Notes under the pieces: model-generated
Databases searched by the model: none
Told to the model about the DNA's origin: nothing
What the model saw: only the letters and a program-made list of their open reading frames with translations
Part shown: in pieces, positions 1-7,355 of the stretch
Position numbering within the stretch: position 1 is the first letter of the stretch
How the letters are laid out: every line of letters begins with the position of its first letter
DNA from: JACNKJ01 sp964344565
Lineage (GTDB): Bacteria > Krumholzibacteriota > Krumholzibacteriia > JACNKJ01
Assembly: GCA_964344565.1 (NCBI GenBank)
Contig: CAYFNT010000020.1
Coordinates: 1 to 64,000 of the forward strand
Direction: 5' to 3'
Length of the DNA stretch: 64,000 bases
Position numbers and translations under genes: made by a program

Positions 1-690
1 GCATGGAGAGCGAAGAGGCCTGAGCGATTTTACAGAAAGGAAGTTGCTTTGCCTCTTCCAACCTGGCAGTATGGAGATGAACCTGGAGGCAGTGACGGCT
101 GGGAGGAGGTCACTGGAAGTAACAGAAAGACTGGATCGGTGGAATTTCACAACTGCTCACTCTTAGCCCCAAATCCTAAGTACGGACTTGTCATGGGCCG
201 AGGAACAGCAGGACCCTGGCTGGAGAACATACTAGTCTCAGGTTGTTCAATTCCGGATGTGCCTGATAGAGGAACGGGCGTAAACGACATTAAGAGCTGC
301 GTCCGTTTGAAGGCGCACAACATTCGTATTGTCGGATGCAGTATTGGATCACCATCTGGAGATGAGCAATCTTACGCAATTGAAGCAGCTGTTGCTCTTG
401 AAGGAACGGCAGATATTCGAGGAAACATCTTGTCGGCAACCCAGTATCCTGTTCGCCTTATTGGATGGCGGAGTCAATCCGTTTCGAATGGTGGTCGGTC
501 AGTAGAGATCAGAGCAAGTGCCCCTCCTTATAGTGATGTTCCCCCAGGCACAGACTACTTTGATGATTCAGAAGTTGGGGACATTGTGTGGAACACTCAA
601 CCTTCTAGTCATGCTGGGTGGATTTGCACAGCAGAGGGCGAGGGGGGTGTTGCTATCTGGAAGCCGTTCGGGTCTATTGATTCAGGGTAG
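1..690 (+). CDS. Partial beta-helix-like protein, C-terminal part
   Basis: The reading frame is open from the first base of the window, so the gene starts upstream; a TTG at 49 is only a possible internal start. About 229 codons are visible. Short hydrophobic stretches ending in Cys-Ser-Ile or Cys-Ser-Leu recur (NCSLL, SGCSI, VGCSI), each followed by a turn, as in coils of a right-handed parallel beta-helix (pectate-lyase or tailspike type). The last 60 residues look like a separate small C-terminal domain. The gene is clearly less GC-rich than its neighbours and uses AGA and TTA-type codons, which suggests transfer or a polysaccharide/surface locus. No catalytic motif is recognisable and the function is unknown. 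Confidence 0.55.
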   Translation, partial: AWRAKRPERFYRKEVALPLPTWQYGDEPGGSDGWEEVTGSNRKTGSVEFHNCSLLAPNPKYGLVMGRGTAGPWLENILVSGCSIPDVPDRGTGVNDIKSCVRLKAHNIRIVGCSIGSPSGDEQSYAIEAAVALEGTADIRGNILSATQYPVRLIGWRSQSVSNGGRSVEIRASAPPYSDVPPGTDYFDDSEVGDIVWNTQPSSHAGWICTAEGEGGVAIWKPFGSIDSG

Positions 691-713
691 CAACCCGGAT
701 CCAGCGACTCTCT

Positions 714-1871
714 CTAGCCGCGACCCTTGGCGGCCATCCTCTTGCTGGAGTCGTCGCCGTCGGTGCCGGTGACGCTGAGCTTGGGGTTGGCGTTGGTGGC
801 GGGCTCACCCTCTAGGGGAACCACCACCGAGCCCTTGACGATGGCCACACGCAAGAGGCGCATGCCCGCGCCGAGCACCATGGACGAAGGCACCAGGAAC
901 TGCACGATGGCCCAGCCGCTGCCGTAGCCCGGCAGGCTCACCGCGAAGAGCACCAGACCGGCCATGCCGTGAAGCGCGGCGAGGGTCCATCCTTCGCCCA
1001 GACCGGCACGAAGCAGACGGTGGTGGAAGTGATGCTTGTCGGCCTTGAATACGCTGGCGCCGCGCCGCGCGCGACGGATGATGGCCACCAGCACGTCGAG
1101 GATGCCCACCGAGTAGGCCGCCAGGGCCAGGGCGATCACATGCCAGTCCAGACCCGACCCAGCGGGCATCTTGGCGACCAGAATGGCCAGTATGCCCACG
1201 CTGAGGCCCAGGGTCAGGCTGCCCGAGTCGCCCAGGAAGATCTTCCGGTTGGGACTCAGGTTGAAGATGAGGTAGATCGCCGTGATGACGGCGAGGATGA
1301 GCGCCGCGGGACCGAAGAGCGATCCGGCGATCATGCCCGTGACCGTCAGGGCGCCGAGAGCCATGAGACTCATGCCGCCGGAGAGTCCGTCCATGCCGTC
1401 CATGAAGTTGCTGGTGTTCATGAAACCCATGAACCAGAGCATGGTCAGAGGGAGGGAGAGCAGACCCAGATCCAGCGTGAAGGCTCCGAAGTGGATCAGA
1501 TCGAGGCGCACGCCCACGTTCCAGAGGAGGAAGCTCGCCATGGCCTGCACCAGCAGGCGCTTGCTGGGGGAGACCGGACGGAAGTCGTCGATGAAGCCGG
1601 TCAGGGTGATCATCCCCAGCGCGGCCAGCACTCCGAGGCCCGCCAGGATGCCCATGCCTTCGGCACCCCGCGCGATCCACACGATGAGGAAGATGGAAAT
1701 GGGCAGGAACATGCCGACGCCGCCCGAGAGCGGGATGGGCTTGCTGTGGATCTTTCGGGAATTGGGGTGGTCGACGAGGCCGATGGATATAGCCACGCCC
1801 CGGCAGAGCTCCTGGACAGCCCAACTGATACCGGCAACCAAGGGGATGAGCACGTACCAGGGAAGAGGCAT
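714..1871 (-). CDS. WecA/TagO-type undecaprenyl-phosphate sugar-1-phosphate transferase
   Basis: This is an integral membrane enzyme of 385 residues. Its family transfers a HexNAc-1-phosphate from a UDP-sugar to undecaprenyl phosphate, starting O-antigen, capsule or wall polymer synthesis. The family motifs appear in order: DHPNSRKIHSKPIP near the N-terminus, the Mg-binding DD in GFIDDFRP, the NFMDGMDGLSGG segment, FLGDSGSL, and the cytosolic HHFHHRLL loop. About ten hydrophobic segments alternate with short loops. The start is ATG at 1871, preceded by AGAAGG at a 6-base spacing; the frame is open further upstream but lacks a ribosome site there. The substrate cannot be told from sequence. 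The last ~40 residues form a soluble tail rich in Gly, Asp and Lys. Confidence 0.9.
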   Translation of the reverse strand: MPLPWYVLIPLVAGISWAVQELCRGVAISIGLVDHPNSRKIHSKPIPLSGGVGMFLPISIFLIVWIARGAEGMGILAGLGVLAALGMITLTGFIDDFRPVSPSKRLLVQAMASFLLWNVGVRLDLIHFGAFTLDLGLLSLPLTMLWFMGFMNTSNFMDGMDGLSGGMSLMALGALTVTGMIAGSLFGPAALILAVITAIYLIFNLSPNRKIFLGDSGSLTLGLSVGILAILVAKMPAGSGLDWHVIALALAAYSVGILDVLVAIIRRARRGASVFKADKHHFHHRLLRAGLGEGWTLAALHGMAGLVLFAVSLPGYGSGWAIVQFLVPSSMVLGAGMRLLRVAIVKGSVVVPLEGEPATNANPKLSVTGTDGDDSSKRMAAKGRG

Positions 1872-1942
1872 GGGACCTTCTTTGCTCGAGACCGTGAGCG
1901 CTCTCGTAGGTGCGAGGCGCATCTCTCCTTGGAACCGGTGGA

Positions 1943-1970
1943 ATCTTAGTGATTTGCCCCGTTTTGTCAA
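1943..1970 (-). promoter_or_regulatory. Predicted sigma70-type promoter of the WecA-like gene
   Basis: On the minus strand, TTGACA (1970-1965) and TAAGAT (1948-1943) are separated by 16 bases, about 70 bases upstream of the chosen ATG. Confidence 0.55.
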
Positions 1971-2099
1971 CAGCTTGGCAAGGAGGTGCACTAGGGCGCT
2001 GGGGAATTAGGGATGGAATATAGACTTGCCGATAGTGGATGTCCAAAATCATCCGCCTCGGTGAACAAGTGTTTACAAATAAACGAGTAACGCTCGTAA

Positions 2100-2271
2100 C
2101 GCTCGTGGCACATTCTCGCATTCCGGTTCGGCGGCTCCTTGAGATTCACACCTCGGCTTCACCGGGCCGCCTCACAAGTCATGCTCGATTGTCCACTTCG
2201 CGTACCGGGCAGAGGCAGATTCAGCGTTCAAATAGAAAACGGGGAGGACAGAGGTCCTCCCCGAACGATTT
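2100..2271 (+). repeat. Intergenic repeat family, copy 1
   Basis: This copy is homologous to 2321-2452 and to 49321-49440. It begins with CGCTCGTGGC, contains GGGCCGCCTCAC-AGTCA-GCTCG, and ends with a conserved 58-base block (2214-2271) holding the hairpin GGGGAGGAC-AGAG-GTCCTCCCC. It lies in a non-coding stretch between two minus-strand genes. The 1991-2099 part of this gap shows nothing further. Confidence 0.7.
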
Positions 2272-2274
2272 GGG

Positions 2275-2316
2275 CGCTCGCGGCCTCCTCTCGCGTCTCC
2301 CGCTCGAAGACTCGCA
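2275..2316 (+). repeat. Intergenic repeat family, partial copy
   Basis: This is a short piece matching only the head of the repeat (CGCTCGCGGCC...CTCGCG...), sitting between copies 1 and 2. It suggests internal duplication and decay. Confidence 0.45.
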
Positions 2317-2320
2317 ATGT

Positions 2321-2452
2321 CGCTCGTGGCTTCTCCTCGCGCTCCGGTTCGCAGACTCACAAGTCGCGTCTCGGAGAACCACTTCGCTCTCCGAGGGCAG
2401 ATTCAGCGTTCAAATAGAAACGGGGAGGACAGAGGTCCTCCCCGAACGATTT
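2321..2452 (+). repeat. Intergenic repeat family, copy 2
   Basis: This is the second head-to-tail copy. Its last 57 bases (2396-2452) are almost identical to 2214-2271, differing by one base in an A-run, and contain the same 9-bp hairpin with an AGAG loop. Confidence 0.7.
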
Positions 2453-2471
2453 GCGAAGCTCTAGTGAGGGG

Positions 2472-2492
2472 GGGACCTCTGTCCTCCCCGTT
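2472..2492 (-). repeat. Inverted fragment of the repeat core
   Basis: These 21 bases are the reverse complement of part of the repeat core (AACGGGGAGGACAGAGGTCC). They sit directly at the 3' end of the metalloprotease gene, where the paired copies may act as a bidirectional transcription barrier. Confidence 0.6.
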
Positions 2493-2495
2493 CGA

Positions 2496-4298
2496 CTACT
2501 TGATGAGCTGAATCTTCTGGACCTGCGTCTCGTTTTCGCCCAGGTGCAGCCTCGTGAAGTAGACGCCCGTGGCCAGCTCCTGGCCGCTATCGTCCTTGCC
2601 GTCGAAGACGATCTCATGATCGCCGGCGCCGTAGCTGTCGCCGGAGATCAGGTGGCGCAGCACGCGTCCACCCGGGGAGACCACGTCGAGGTAGACCGGC
2701 GAATCGGCGGCCAGCTCGAAGCGTAGGGTCGTCTTCGGGTTGAAGGGGTTCGGATAGTTCGCGTGCAGGCGCATGCTGCCGTGCCCCGGAATCGTCGGCG
2801 CGCCGGAGCCGCCGGAAGGATCGGTGAGCAGCTCATAGGTGATCATTCCGTTGGACACCTGATCGCAGTTGGCGAATCCGATGTGAAGCTCGTCGATGGC
2901 CGAGAAGAGGATGGGCACGATCAGCGTGGCGCTGCCGCCGCCATCCGGCTCCATCTCGTAGAAGCTCACCGTGCCGTCGAGCTTGTCCACGATGATCTGC
3001 GGACGGTACTCGTCGCTGGTGGTGCTGCTGAAGACGATCTTCGGATAGTCCGCCTCGCCGCTCACGTTCCAGTGGCGGGCAAAACGAGTCGCCAGGTGGT
3101 TGCAGGTGATGGTTTCGGGACCCGAGGTCAGACCCACCGTGTTCTTCCAGTTCCGACGCGAGTAGAGCTCGGGCGCGTCGGGATAGCTGTGTCCGGCCTG
3201 TGCGTAGATGCCGGTCATGTCGTTCCAGCGGATGAAGTCGGCCCAGGCTGGCTCCAGGTCGGTGCCGTACTGCTGCAGCCAGTAGCGATAGCTGTTGAGC
3301 ATGGTCTGGCCCATGTTGCCCACGCGCCAGTCCCAGAAGTCCACGATGATCTGGTTGCCGTAGGTTTCGCTCATCCACTGCTGCCAGAGGCAGTCCTCGT
3401 AGCTTCCGCTGCCGCCCTGGTCCAGGGACTGCTCGGGACTGTAGAGGGGGCTGCCGGAGTAGGCGATGTAGTTGTGGTAGTCGTTGACCACGGGATAGGC
3501 GACTTCTTCCATCCAGGTGGCGTCCAGTTCGACCCAGCCGCCCTCGGACCAGCGACTGCCCTTGTACTGGCTGGCGTGCTTGAATTCGTGGGCGCAGGTC
3601 ACCTTGGCGGCGCCCTTCTGGTTGCCCTCGGGATCGTCGTTGTTGGGGAAGCCCAGGAAGTCGTTGTGCAGGACGATGCGAGTCTGGCCCAGGCCGGCGT
3701 TCATGACGGTCGTGTAGCCGTAGTAGGGCATGTCCTCGAAGGTGATCTGATAGTAGCTGCCCGAGGCGACGTAGGGCGCGATGAATCCCAGGTCGACGAT
3801 CTCGAGCTGCCAGCTGTGGTCCATGTAGTCTGCGCACCACTCGACGAAGTCGGGTACGCCGTTGCTGTCGCTGTCGGCGCTGGGCACGGCGTTGGGGCCG
3901 AATGTGTTGTAGCTCATGAGGAACCAGCCCATGGGCGAGATGAAGGTCGCGCGGTCGCCGCGGTCATCCTCGAAAGGCGCGTCCATCTGAGCCTTGAGGT
4001 AGTCCTTCACGGACTGATCCACTTCGGGATCGATGAGGATGCTCTGGAAGACCCAGGTGCCATCCTTGTATTTCTTGTCGTAGTCGGAGGCCACGAAGAA
4101 GCGGTCGTCCACTCTTTCGGGCTCGAAGGCGAAGTAGGCCTTGTTGAGCGCGGCTTCGCTGGGGCTGATCAGGCCCTCGGCGACGGCGGCTTCGAGATTC
4201 TGGAAGGTCCGAGGCTGCAGATCGTTGTGGGCGAGGGCCGGCAGGGCCAACGCGAGGACGAGCATGCCCAGGACGAGACGCGGTAGCGTGAGACGCAT
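2496..4298 (-). CDS. Secreted zinc metalloprotease with FlgD-like C-terminal sorting domain
   Basis: This 600-residue protein has a signal peptide ending in ALA (residues 1-23), a large catalytic region and a C-terminal beta module. The zinc site is visible as HEFKH in CAHEFKHASQY, followed about 20 residues later by WMEE, which may supply the third ligand. The arrangement resembles the MXAN_6640-type putative metalloproteases. The last ~85 residues (NYPNPFNPKTTLRFEL ... GVYFTRLHLG ... QKIQLIK) form the FlgD-Ig/type A sorting domain used by type IX secretion substrates, so export across the outer membrane is likely. The start has AAGGGGG six bases upstream. It has its own promoter and a hairpin in the leader. 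The substrate is unknown. Confidence 0.8.
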   Translation of the reverse strand: MRLTLPRLVLGMLVLALALPALAHNDLQPRTFQNLEAAVAEGLISPSEAALNKAYFAFEPERVDDRFFVASDYDKKYKDGTWVFQSILIDPEVDQSVKDYLKAQMDAPFEDDRGDRATFISPMGWFLMSYNTFGPNAVPSADSDSNGVPDFVEWCADYMDHSWQLEIVDLGFIAPYVASGSYYQITFEDMPYYGYTTVMNAGLGQTRIVLHNDFLGFPNNDDPEGNQKGAAKVTCAHEFKHASQYKGSRWSEGGWVELDATWMEEVAYPVVNDYHNYIAYSGSPLYSPEQSLDQGGSGSYEDCLWQQWMSETYGNQIIVDFWDWRVGNMGQTMLNSYRYWLQQYGTDLEPAWADFIRWNDMTGIYAQAGHSYPDAPELYSRRNWKNTVGLTSGPETITCNHLATRFARHWNVSGEADYPKIVFSSTTSDEYRPQIIVDKLDGTVSFYEMEPDGGGSATLIVPILFSAIDELHIGFANCDQVSNGMITYELLTDPSGGSGAPTIPGHGSMRLHANYPNPFNPKTTLRFELAADSPVYLDVVSPGGRVLRHLISGDSYGAGDHEIVFDGKDDSGQELATGVYFTRLHLGENETQVQKIQLIK

Positions 4299-4337
4299 GA
4301 GTATCCCCCTTCGGGATTTGGCAGTCCTGTACGGGAA

Positions 4338-4369
4338 GGGACGACTCGGGTATGGGCCCAGGTCGTCCC
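4338..4369 (-). promoter_or_regulatory. Hairpin in the 5' leader of the metalloprotease gene
   Basis: GGGACGAC (4338-4345) and GTCGTCCC (4362-4369) form an 8-bp stem inside the predicted leader, between the promoter and the ribosome site. It may stabilise the mRNA or act as a regulatory element. Confidence 0.4.
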
Positions 4370-4379
4370 TGACCGGCTA

Positions 4380-4408
4380 ATTTTAACGGAAACCGGGGAA
4401 AAATTCAA
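4380..4408 (-). promoter_or_regulatory. Predicted promoter of the metalloprotease gene
   Basis: On the minus strand, TTGAAT (4408-4403) and TAAAAT (4385-4380) are separated by exactly 17 bases. The -35 hexamer overlaps the stop codon of the upstream M42 gene, so the two genes need not be cotranscribed. Confidence 0.65.
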
Positions 4409-5517
4409 TTGCGGACAGGCCCCCGGCCCTTGAATCTCGGGGCGTAGCGCTTGTGCACGCGTTCCAGATCGCGGATCAGTTTTTCCTTTCTGACCGGATC
4501 GGGCCCCGTGAGGGAGAGTGCTTCCATCAGTTGAAGCATCTGGCGCGTATCGGAAAGCGAAACGGCCTCGGCCGCCGCGCCCTTCTTGCCCATGTTGTGA
4601 TAGTTGTCCAGGGCGATGGCCAAAGCTCCCGTGGTCCATCCCGCGAGCTGGAAGAGCGTGGCCTCGCACCAGCCACCCGGCATGAGGGCGCGCTGATACT
4701 TGAATTTCTTGTCCTGTTTCGTAAGCGCCTCGGCGGTGTCGCTGAGCCAGAGGGTCATGCCGTCGTCGAACACACTCATGCGGTCGCCCACGCGGATCAC
4801 CGGTCCCAGGCCGATCTCGAAGGAGGGCAACTCGCGACTGGTCTCCATGACGATCACGGGCAGCTTCTTGGGCAACAGCTTACCCTTCACCGCTTCCATG
4901 GCGCCCGCGAACCCGACCTCCTCGCCCACGGTGAAGAGACCGTAGACGTGGGCCTTCTTCTTCTTCGCGGCGAGCTCGTCGAGGAGCGCGCAGATGAGCG
5001 CGGCGCTGACCAGGTTGTCCAGGGCCTTGGAGCGGATGCGACCCCGGCTGATCGACAGGGGCACCAGATCGAACCAGCCGAACTGTCCCGGCGCGAGGGG
5101 CTCGTCGCTGTTCACGCGAAGCACCGTGTCTTCCTTGCGGCGGTCCTTGGCCATCTTCACGGAAGTGGTCTGGGCCTTGATGCGTTTTCCGCCGGTCTCG
5201 AAGACCAGGCGGCTGCCTCTAAGGGTCTTCTCGTCCACGCCGCCGAGCAGGCGCACCTTGGCCCTGCGCCCTCGGCTCTCCATGACCTCGAAACCCGGAT
5301 GATCCATGTGGCAGGTGAAGGCCACGGGGCGGCTCCTGCGTCCGGGATTCTTGTACTCCAGCAGCAGGTTGCCGGCCCGGTCCTCCTTGATGCCCAGGCC
5401 GCGCTCCTCGGCTAGCCTGCGCACGCGGGCGCGGACGGCGTCCTCGTGGAAGGGAGCGGTGGGGAGGGGCAGAATCTCGCGGAGCCAGAATTCCAGGTGC
5501 TTCGGGGACATGGGCAC
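4405..5517 (-). CDS. M42-family metallo-aminopeptidase
   Basis: This 370-residue cytoplasmic dinuclear metal aminopeptidase belongs to the M42 (glutamyl aminopeptidase/endoglucanase M) family, which trims N-terminal residues from peptides as large self-compartmentalised complexes. Visible signatures are the HMDHPGF metal-binding His/Asp, the bridging Asp in KALDNLVSA, the catalytic Glu pair in GEEVGFAGA, an Asp/Glu-rich strand (VIVMETSRE), and a late ligand region LDNYHNMG. The protein is somewhat divergent from the typical VDAHxDE pattern, so substrate preference is open. No signal peptide is present. It is transcribed in the same direction as the metalloprotease downstream. Confidence 0.85.
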   Translation of the reverse strand: MPMSPKHLEFWLREILPLPTAPFHEDAVRARVRRLAEERGLGIKEDRAGNLLLEYKNPGRRSRPVAFTCHMDHPGFEVMESRGRRAKVRLLGGVDEKTLRGSRLVFETGGKRIKAQTTSVKMAKDRRKEDTVLRVNSDEPLAPGQFGWFDLVPLSISRGRIRSKALDNLVSAALICALLDELAAKKKKAHVYGLFTVGEEVGFAGAMEAVKGKLLPKKLPVIVMETSRELPSFEIGLGPVIRVGDRMSVFDDGMTLWLSDTAEALTKQDKKFKYQRALMPGGWCEATLFQLAGWTTGALAIALDNYHNMGKKGAAAEAVSLSDTRQMLQLMEALSLTGPDPVRKEKLIRDLERVHKRYAPRFKGRGPVRN

Positions 5518-5523
5518 TCCTTA

Positions 5524-5592
5524 AGTCTCCAGTCTCGAGTCTCCAGTCTCGAATCTCCGGCTGGGGACTGGTGACTGGAGACTGGTGACCCA
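5524..5592. repeat. REP-like palindromic intergenic element
   Basis: AGTCTCCAGTC occurs twice directly (5524-5534 and 5538-5548) and once inverted as GACTGGAGACT (5573-5583). The 28 bases 5565-5592 recur with one mismatch at 24708-24735. The element lies between divergent genes, just upstream of the pyr promoter. Confidence 0.65.
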
Positions 5593-5609
5593 AACTAGCT
5601 CCTTCACCC

Positions 5610-5638
5610 TTGAAAGTCACGCCGTTCCTTACTAATAT
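5610..5638 (+). promoter_or_regulatory. Predicted sigma70-type promoter of the pyr operon
   Basis: TTGAAA (5610-5615) and TAATAT (5633-5638) are separated by exactly 17 bases. Transcription would start near 5645 and produce a leader of about 165 bases before pyrR. A GCCGGG-AGCA-CCCGGC hairpin follows early in the leader, near 5647-5662, and could pause RNA polymerase. Confidence 0.75.
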
Positions 5639-5707
5639 GGGTCCAGCCGGGAGCACCCGGCCCTTCACACCTTTAAATCGATCCCGCGAGGTCGAAAAGG
5701 GAGGGAC

Positions 5708-5809
5708 ATGCAAAGCGCCGAAAGAGAAACCCAGTCCAAAAGGACTCGGGCTTTTTTTTGCCCTGATGCGGCGCCGTCCCTCCCCCTGACGCGGGCGGGG
5801 GAGGCCTGA
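5708..5809 (+). CDS. Predicted 33-residue pyr leader peptide
   Basis: This small frame begins with ATG at 5708 behind AGGGAGG (4-base spacing). It reads straight through the intrinsic terminator at 5730-5759, where the T-run encodes Phe-Phe, and ends in a TGA at 5807-5809 that overlaps the ATG of pyrR by one base (TGATG). This layout matches the logic of the enterobacterial pyrBI leader, in which a ribosome following a UTP-starved polymerase prevents terminator folding. The peptide itself (MQSAERETQSKRTRAFF...) has no recognisable domain. Its function is inferred from position only. Confidence 0.6.
   Translation: MQSAERETQSKRTRAFFCPDAAPSLPLTRAGEA
5730..5759 (+). terminator. Intrinsic attenuator in the pyr leader
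   Basis: CCCAGTCC-AAAA-GGACTCGGG folds into a stem with one bulged C, followed by C and eight T residues. It lies between the predicted promoter and pyrR, so it can act as an attenuator. Confidence 0.8.
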
Positions 5810-6378
5810 TGTCCACCGAGATCCTCAAGAAATTCACCCAGAAGGCCGTGCTCATGAGCCCCGAGAAGATGGATCGGGCCCTCAAACGCATGAGCCACGA
5901 GATTCTCGAGCGCCACGAGAGCGCCGAGAACCTGGTCATCTTGGGCATCCGCCGGCGGGGCATTCCCATCGCCGAGCGCATGGCCCGCTACCTGGCCGTC
6001 ATCGAGGGCGGCGCCGAGATACCCACCGGCAGCATCGACATCGCCTTCTACCGCGACGATCTGGCGCAGATCGGTCCCCAGCCCCGAGTGGGCGAGACCA
6101 TCATCCCCGGCGACATCGCGGGCAAGCACGTGATCCTCACCGACGACGTGCTCTTCACCGGCCGCACCGTGCGCAGCGCCATGGACGCCATCATGGACTT
6201 CGGTCGCCCGGCCTCCATCCAGCTCGCGGTGCTCATCGACCGCGGCCATCGCGAACTACCCATCCGCGCCGACTACGTGGGCAAGAACGTGCCCACCAGC
6301 GGACGCGAAGTCGTCAAAGTGAAACTGACCGAAATCGACGAGGCGGAAATCGTCCTGCTTGGGGAGATGAGCGAATGA
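5809..6378 (+). CDS. pyrR: PyrR bifunctional pyr regulator/uracil phosphoribosyltransferase
   Basis: This is a 189-residue type I phosphoribosyltransferase. PyrR proteins bind UMP and pyr mRNA leaders to promote attenuation, and also convert uracil and PRPP to UMP. The PRPP loop is seen as VILTDDVLFTGRTVRSAM, the early strand has GIRRRG, and the C-terminal part is the conserved REVVKVKL region. It is the first gene of the operon, translationally coupled to the leader peptide upstream (TGATG) and to pyrB downstream (ATGA overlap). Whether it binds this leader cannot be read from the sequence, because the leader looks more like a translated pyrBI-type attenuator than a classical PyrR binding loop. 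Confidence 0.93.
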   Translation: MSTEILKKFTQKAVLMSPEKMDRALKRMSHEILERHESAENLVILGIRRRGIPIAERMARYLAVIEGGAEIPTGSIDIAFYRDDLAQIGPQPRVGETIIPGDIAGKHVILTDDVLFTGRTVRSAMDAIMDFGRPASIQLAVLIDRGHRELPIRADYVGKNVPTSGREVVKVKLTEIDEAEIVLLGEMSE

Positions 6379-7355
6379 GCTTTGACCGAATGCATCTGCT
6401 CGATCTGGAAAGCCTCAGCCGCGATGAGATCCTGCACATCCTCGACACGGCCGAAAGCTTCCGAGAGATCAGCGAGCGCGAGATCAAGAAGGTGCCCACC
6501 CTCCGTGGCTTCACCGTGGTCAACCTCTTCTTCGAGGACAGCACGCGCACGCGCATCAGTTTCGAACTGGCCGAGAAGCGCCTCAGCGCCGACGTGGTGA
6601 ACTTCAGCAAGTCCACGAGCAGCGTGAAGAAGGGCGAGAGCCTGCTGGACACGGTGGAGAACCTGCTGGCCATGAAGATGGACATCATCGTCATGCGCCA
6701 CGGCGCCAGCGGCGCGCCCCACTACCTCGCCGAGCGCGTGCCGGCCAGCGTGATCAACGCGGGCGACGGCAAGCACGAGCATCCCACCCAGGGCCTGCTC
6801 GACATGCTCACCATGCGCCACCACCTGGGCGACCTGGCGGGCCGCAAGGTGGTCATCGTGGGGGACATCCTCCACAGCCGCGTGGCGAGGAGCAACATCC
6901 ACGGCCTCACCAAGCTGGGCGCCGAGGTGGTGCTCAGCGGACCGCCCACCTTCATGCCGCCCAAGCCCGAGAGCCTGGGCGTGAGCGTGGACTACGACAT
7001 CGGCCGCGCGCTCAAGGGCGCCCACGTGGTCAACGTGCTGCGCGTGCAGAAGGAGCGCCAGGAGGGCGGGCTCATGCCGAGCATGCGCGCCTACGCCCGC
7101 GACTGGCAGGTGGGTCTGCAGCATCTCGAACTGCTGGCCGAGGGCGGCATCGTGATGCACCCGGGCCCCATGAACCGCGGCGTGGAGATCGCGCAGGAAG
7201 TGGCCGACGGCCCCCGCTCGGTGATCCTCGAGCAGGTCACCAACGGACTCGCGGTGCGCATGGCGGTACTCTACCTGCTCAGCGAGGCCCGCAAGAAACT
7301 CGAGCGCGGACAGAGCGAAGAGAAATCCCTGGAGAAGAGCGAGGTCCTGGCGTGA
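6375..7355 (+). CDS. pyrB: Aspartate carbamoyltransferase, catalytic chain
   Basis: This 326-residue enzyme condenses carbamoyl phosphate and aspartate to carbamoyl-aspartate, the committed step of pyrimidine synthesis. The carbamoyl-phosphate binding motif is FFEDSTRTRISFE, and further family marks are the KG(E) after SSV, RHGASG, the HEHPTQGLLD loop and HPGPMNRGVE. The start overlaps the pyrR stop as ATGA, and the end overlaps pyrC. No pyrI regulatory chain gene is present nearby. The C-terminal ~20 residues are a charged tail (ERGQSEEKSLEKSE) beyond the usual fold. Confidence 0.95.
   Translation: MSFDRMHLLDLESLSRDEILHILDTAESFREISEREIKKVPTLRGFTVVNLFFEDSTRTRISFELAEKRLSADVVNFSKSTSSVKKGESLLDTVENLLAMKMDIIVMRHGASGAPHYLAERVPASVINAGDGKHEHPTQGLLDMLTMRHHLGDLAGRKVVIVGDILHSRVARSNIHGLTKLGAEVVLSGPPTFMPPKPESLGVSVDYDIGRALKGAHVVNVLRVQKERQEGGLMPSMRAYARDWQVGLQHLELLAEGGIVMHPGPMNRGVEIAQEVADGPRSVILEQVTNGLAVRMAVLYLLSEARKKLERGQSEEKSLEKSEVLA

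Noticed and set aside
805..2121. Open frame of 438 codons on the minus strand overlapping the WecA-like gene in another frame
   Set aside because: It is Arg/His/Pro-rich shadow sequence; the recognised transmembrane enzyme occupies the other frame with all family motifs.
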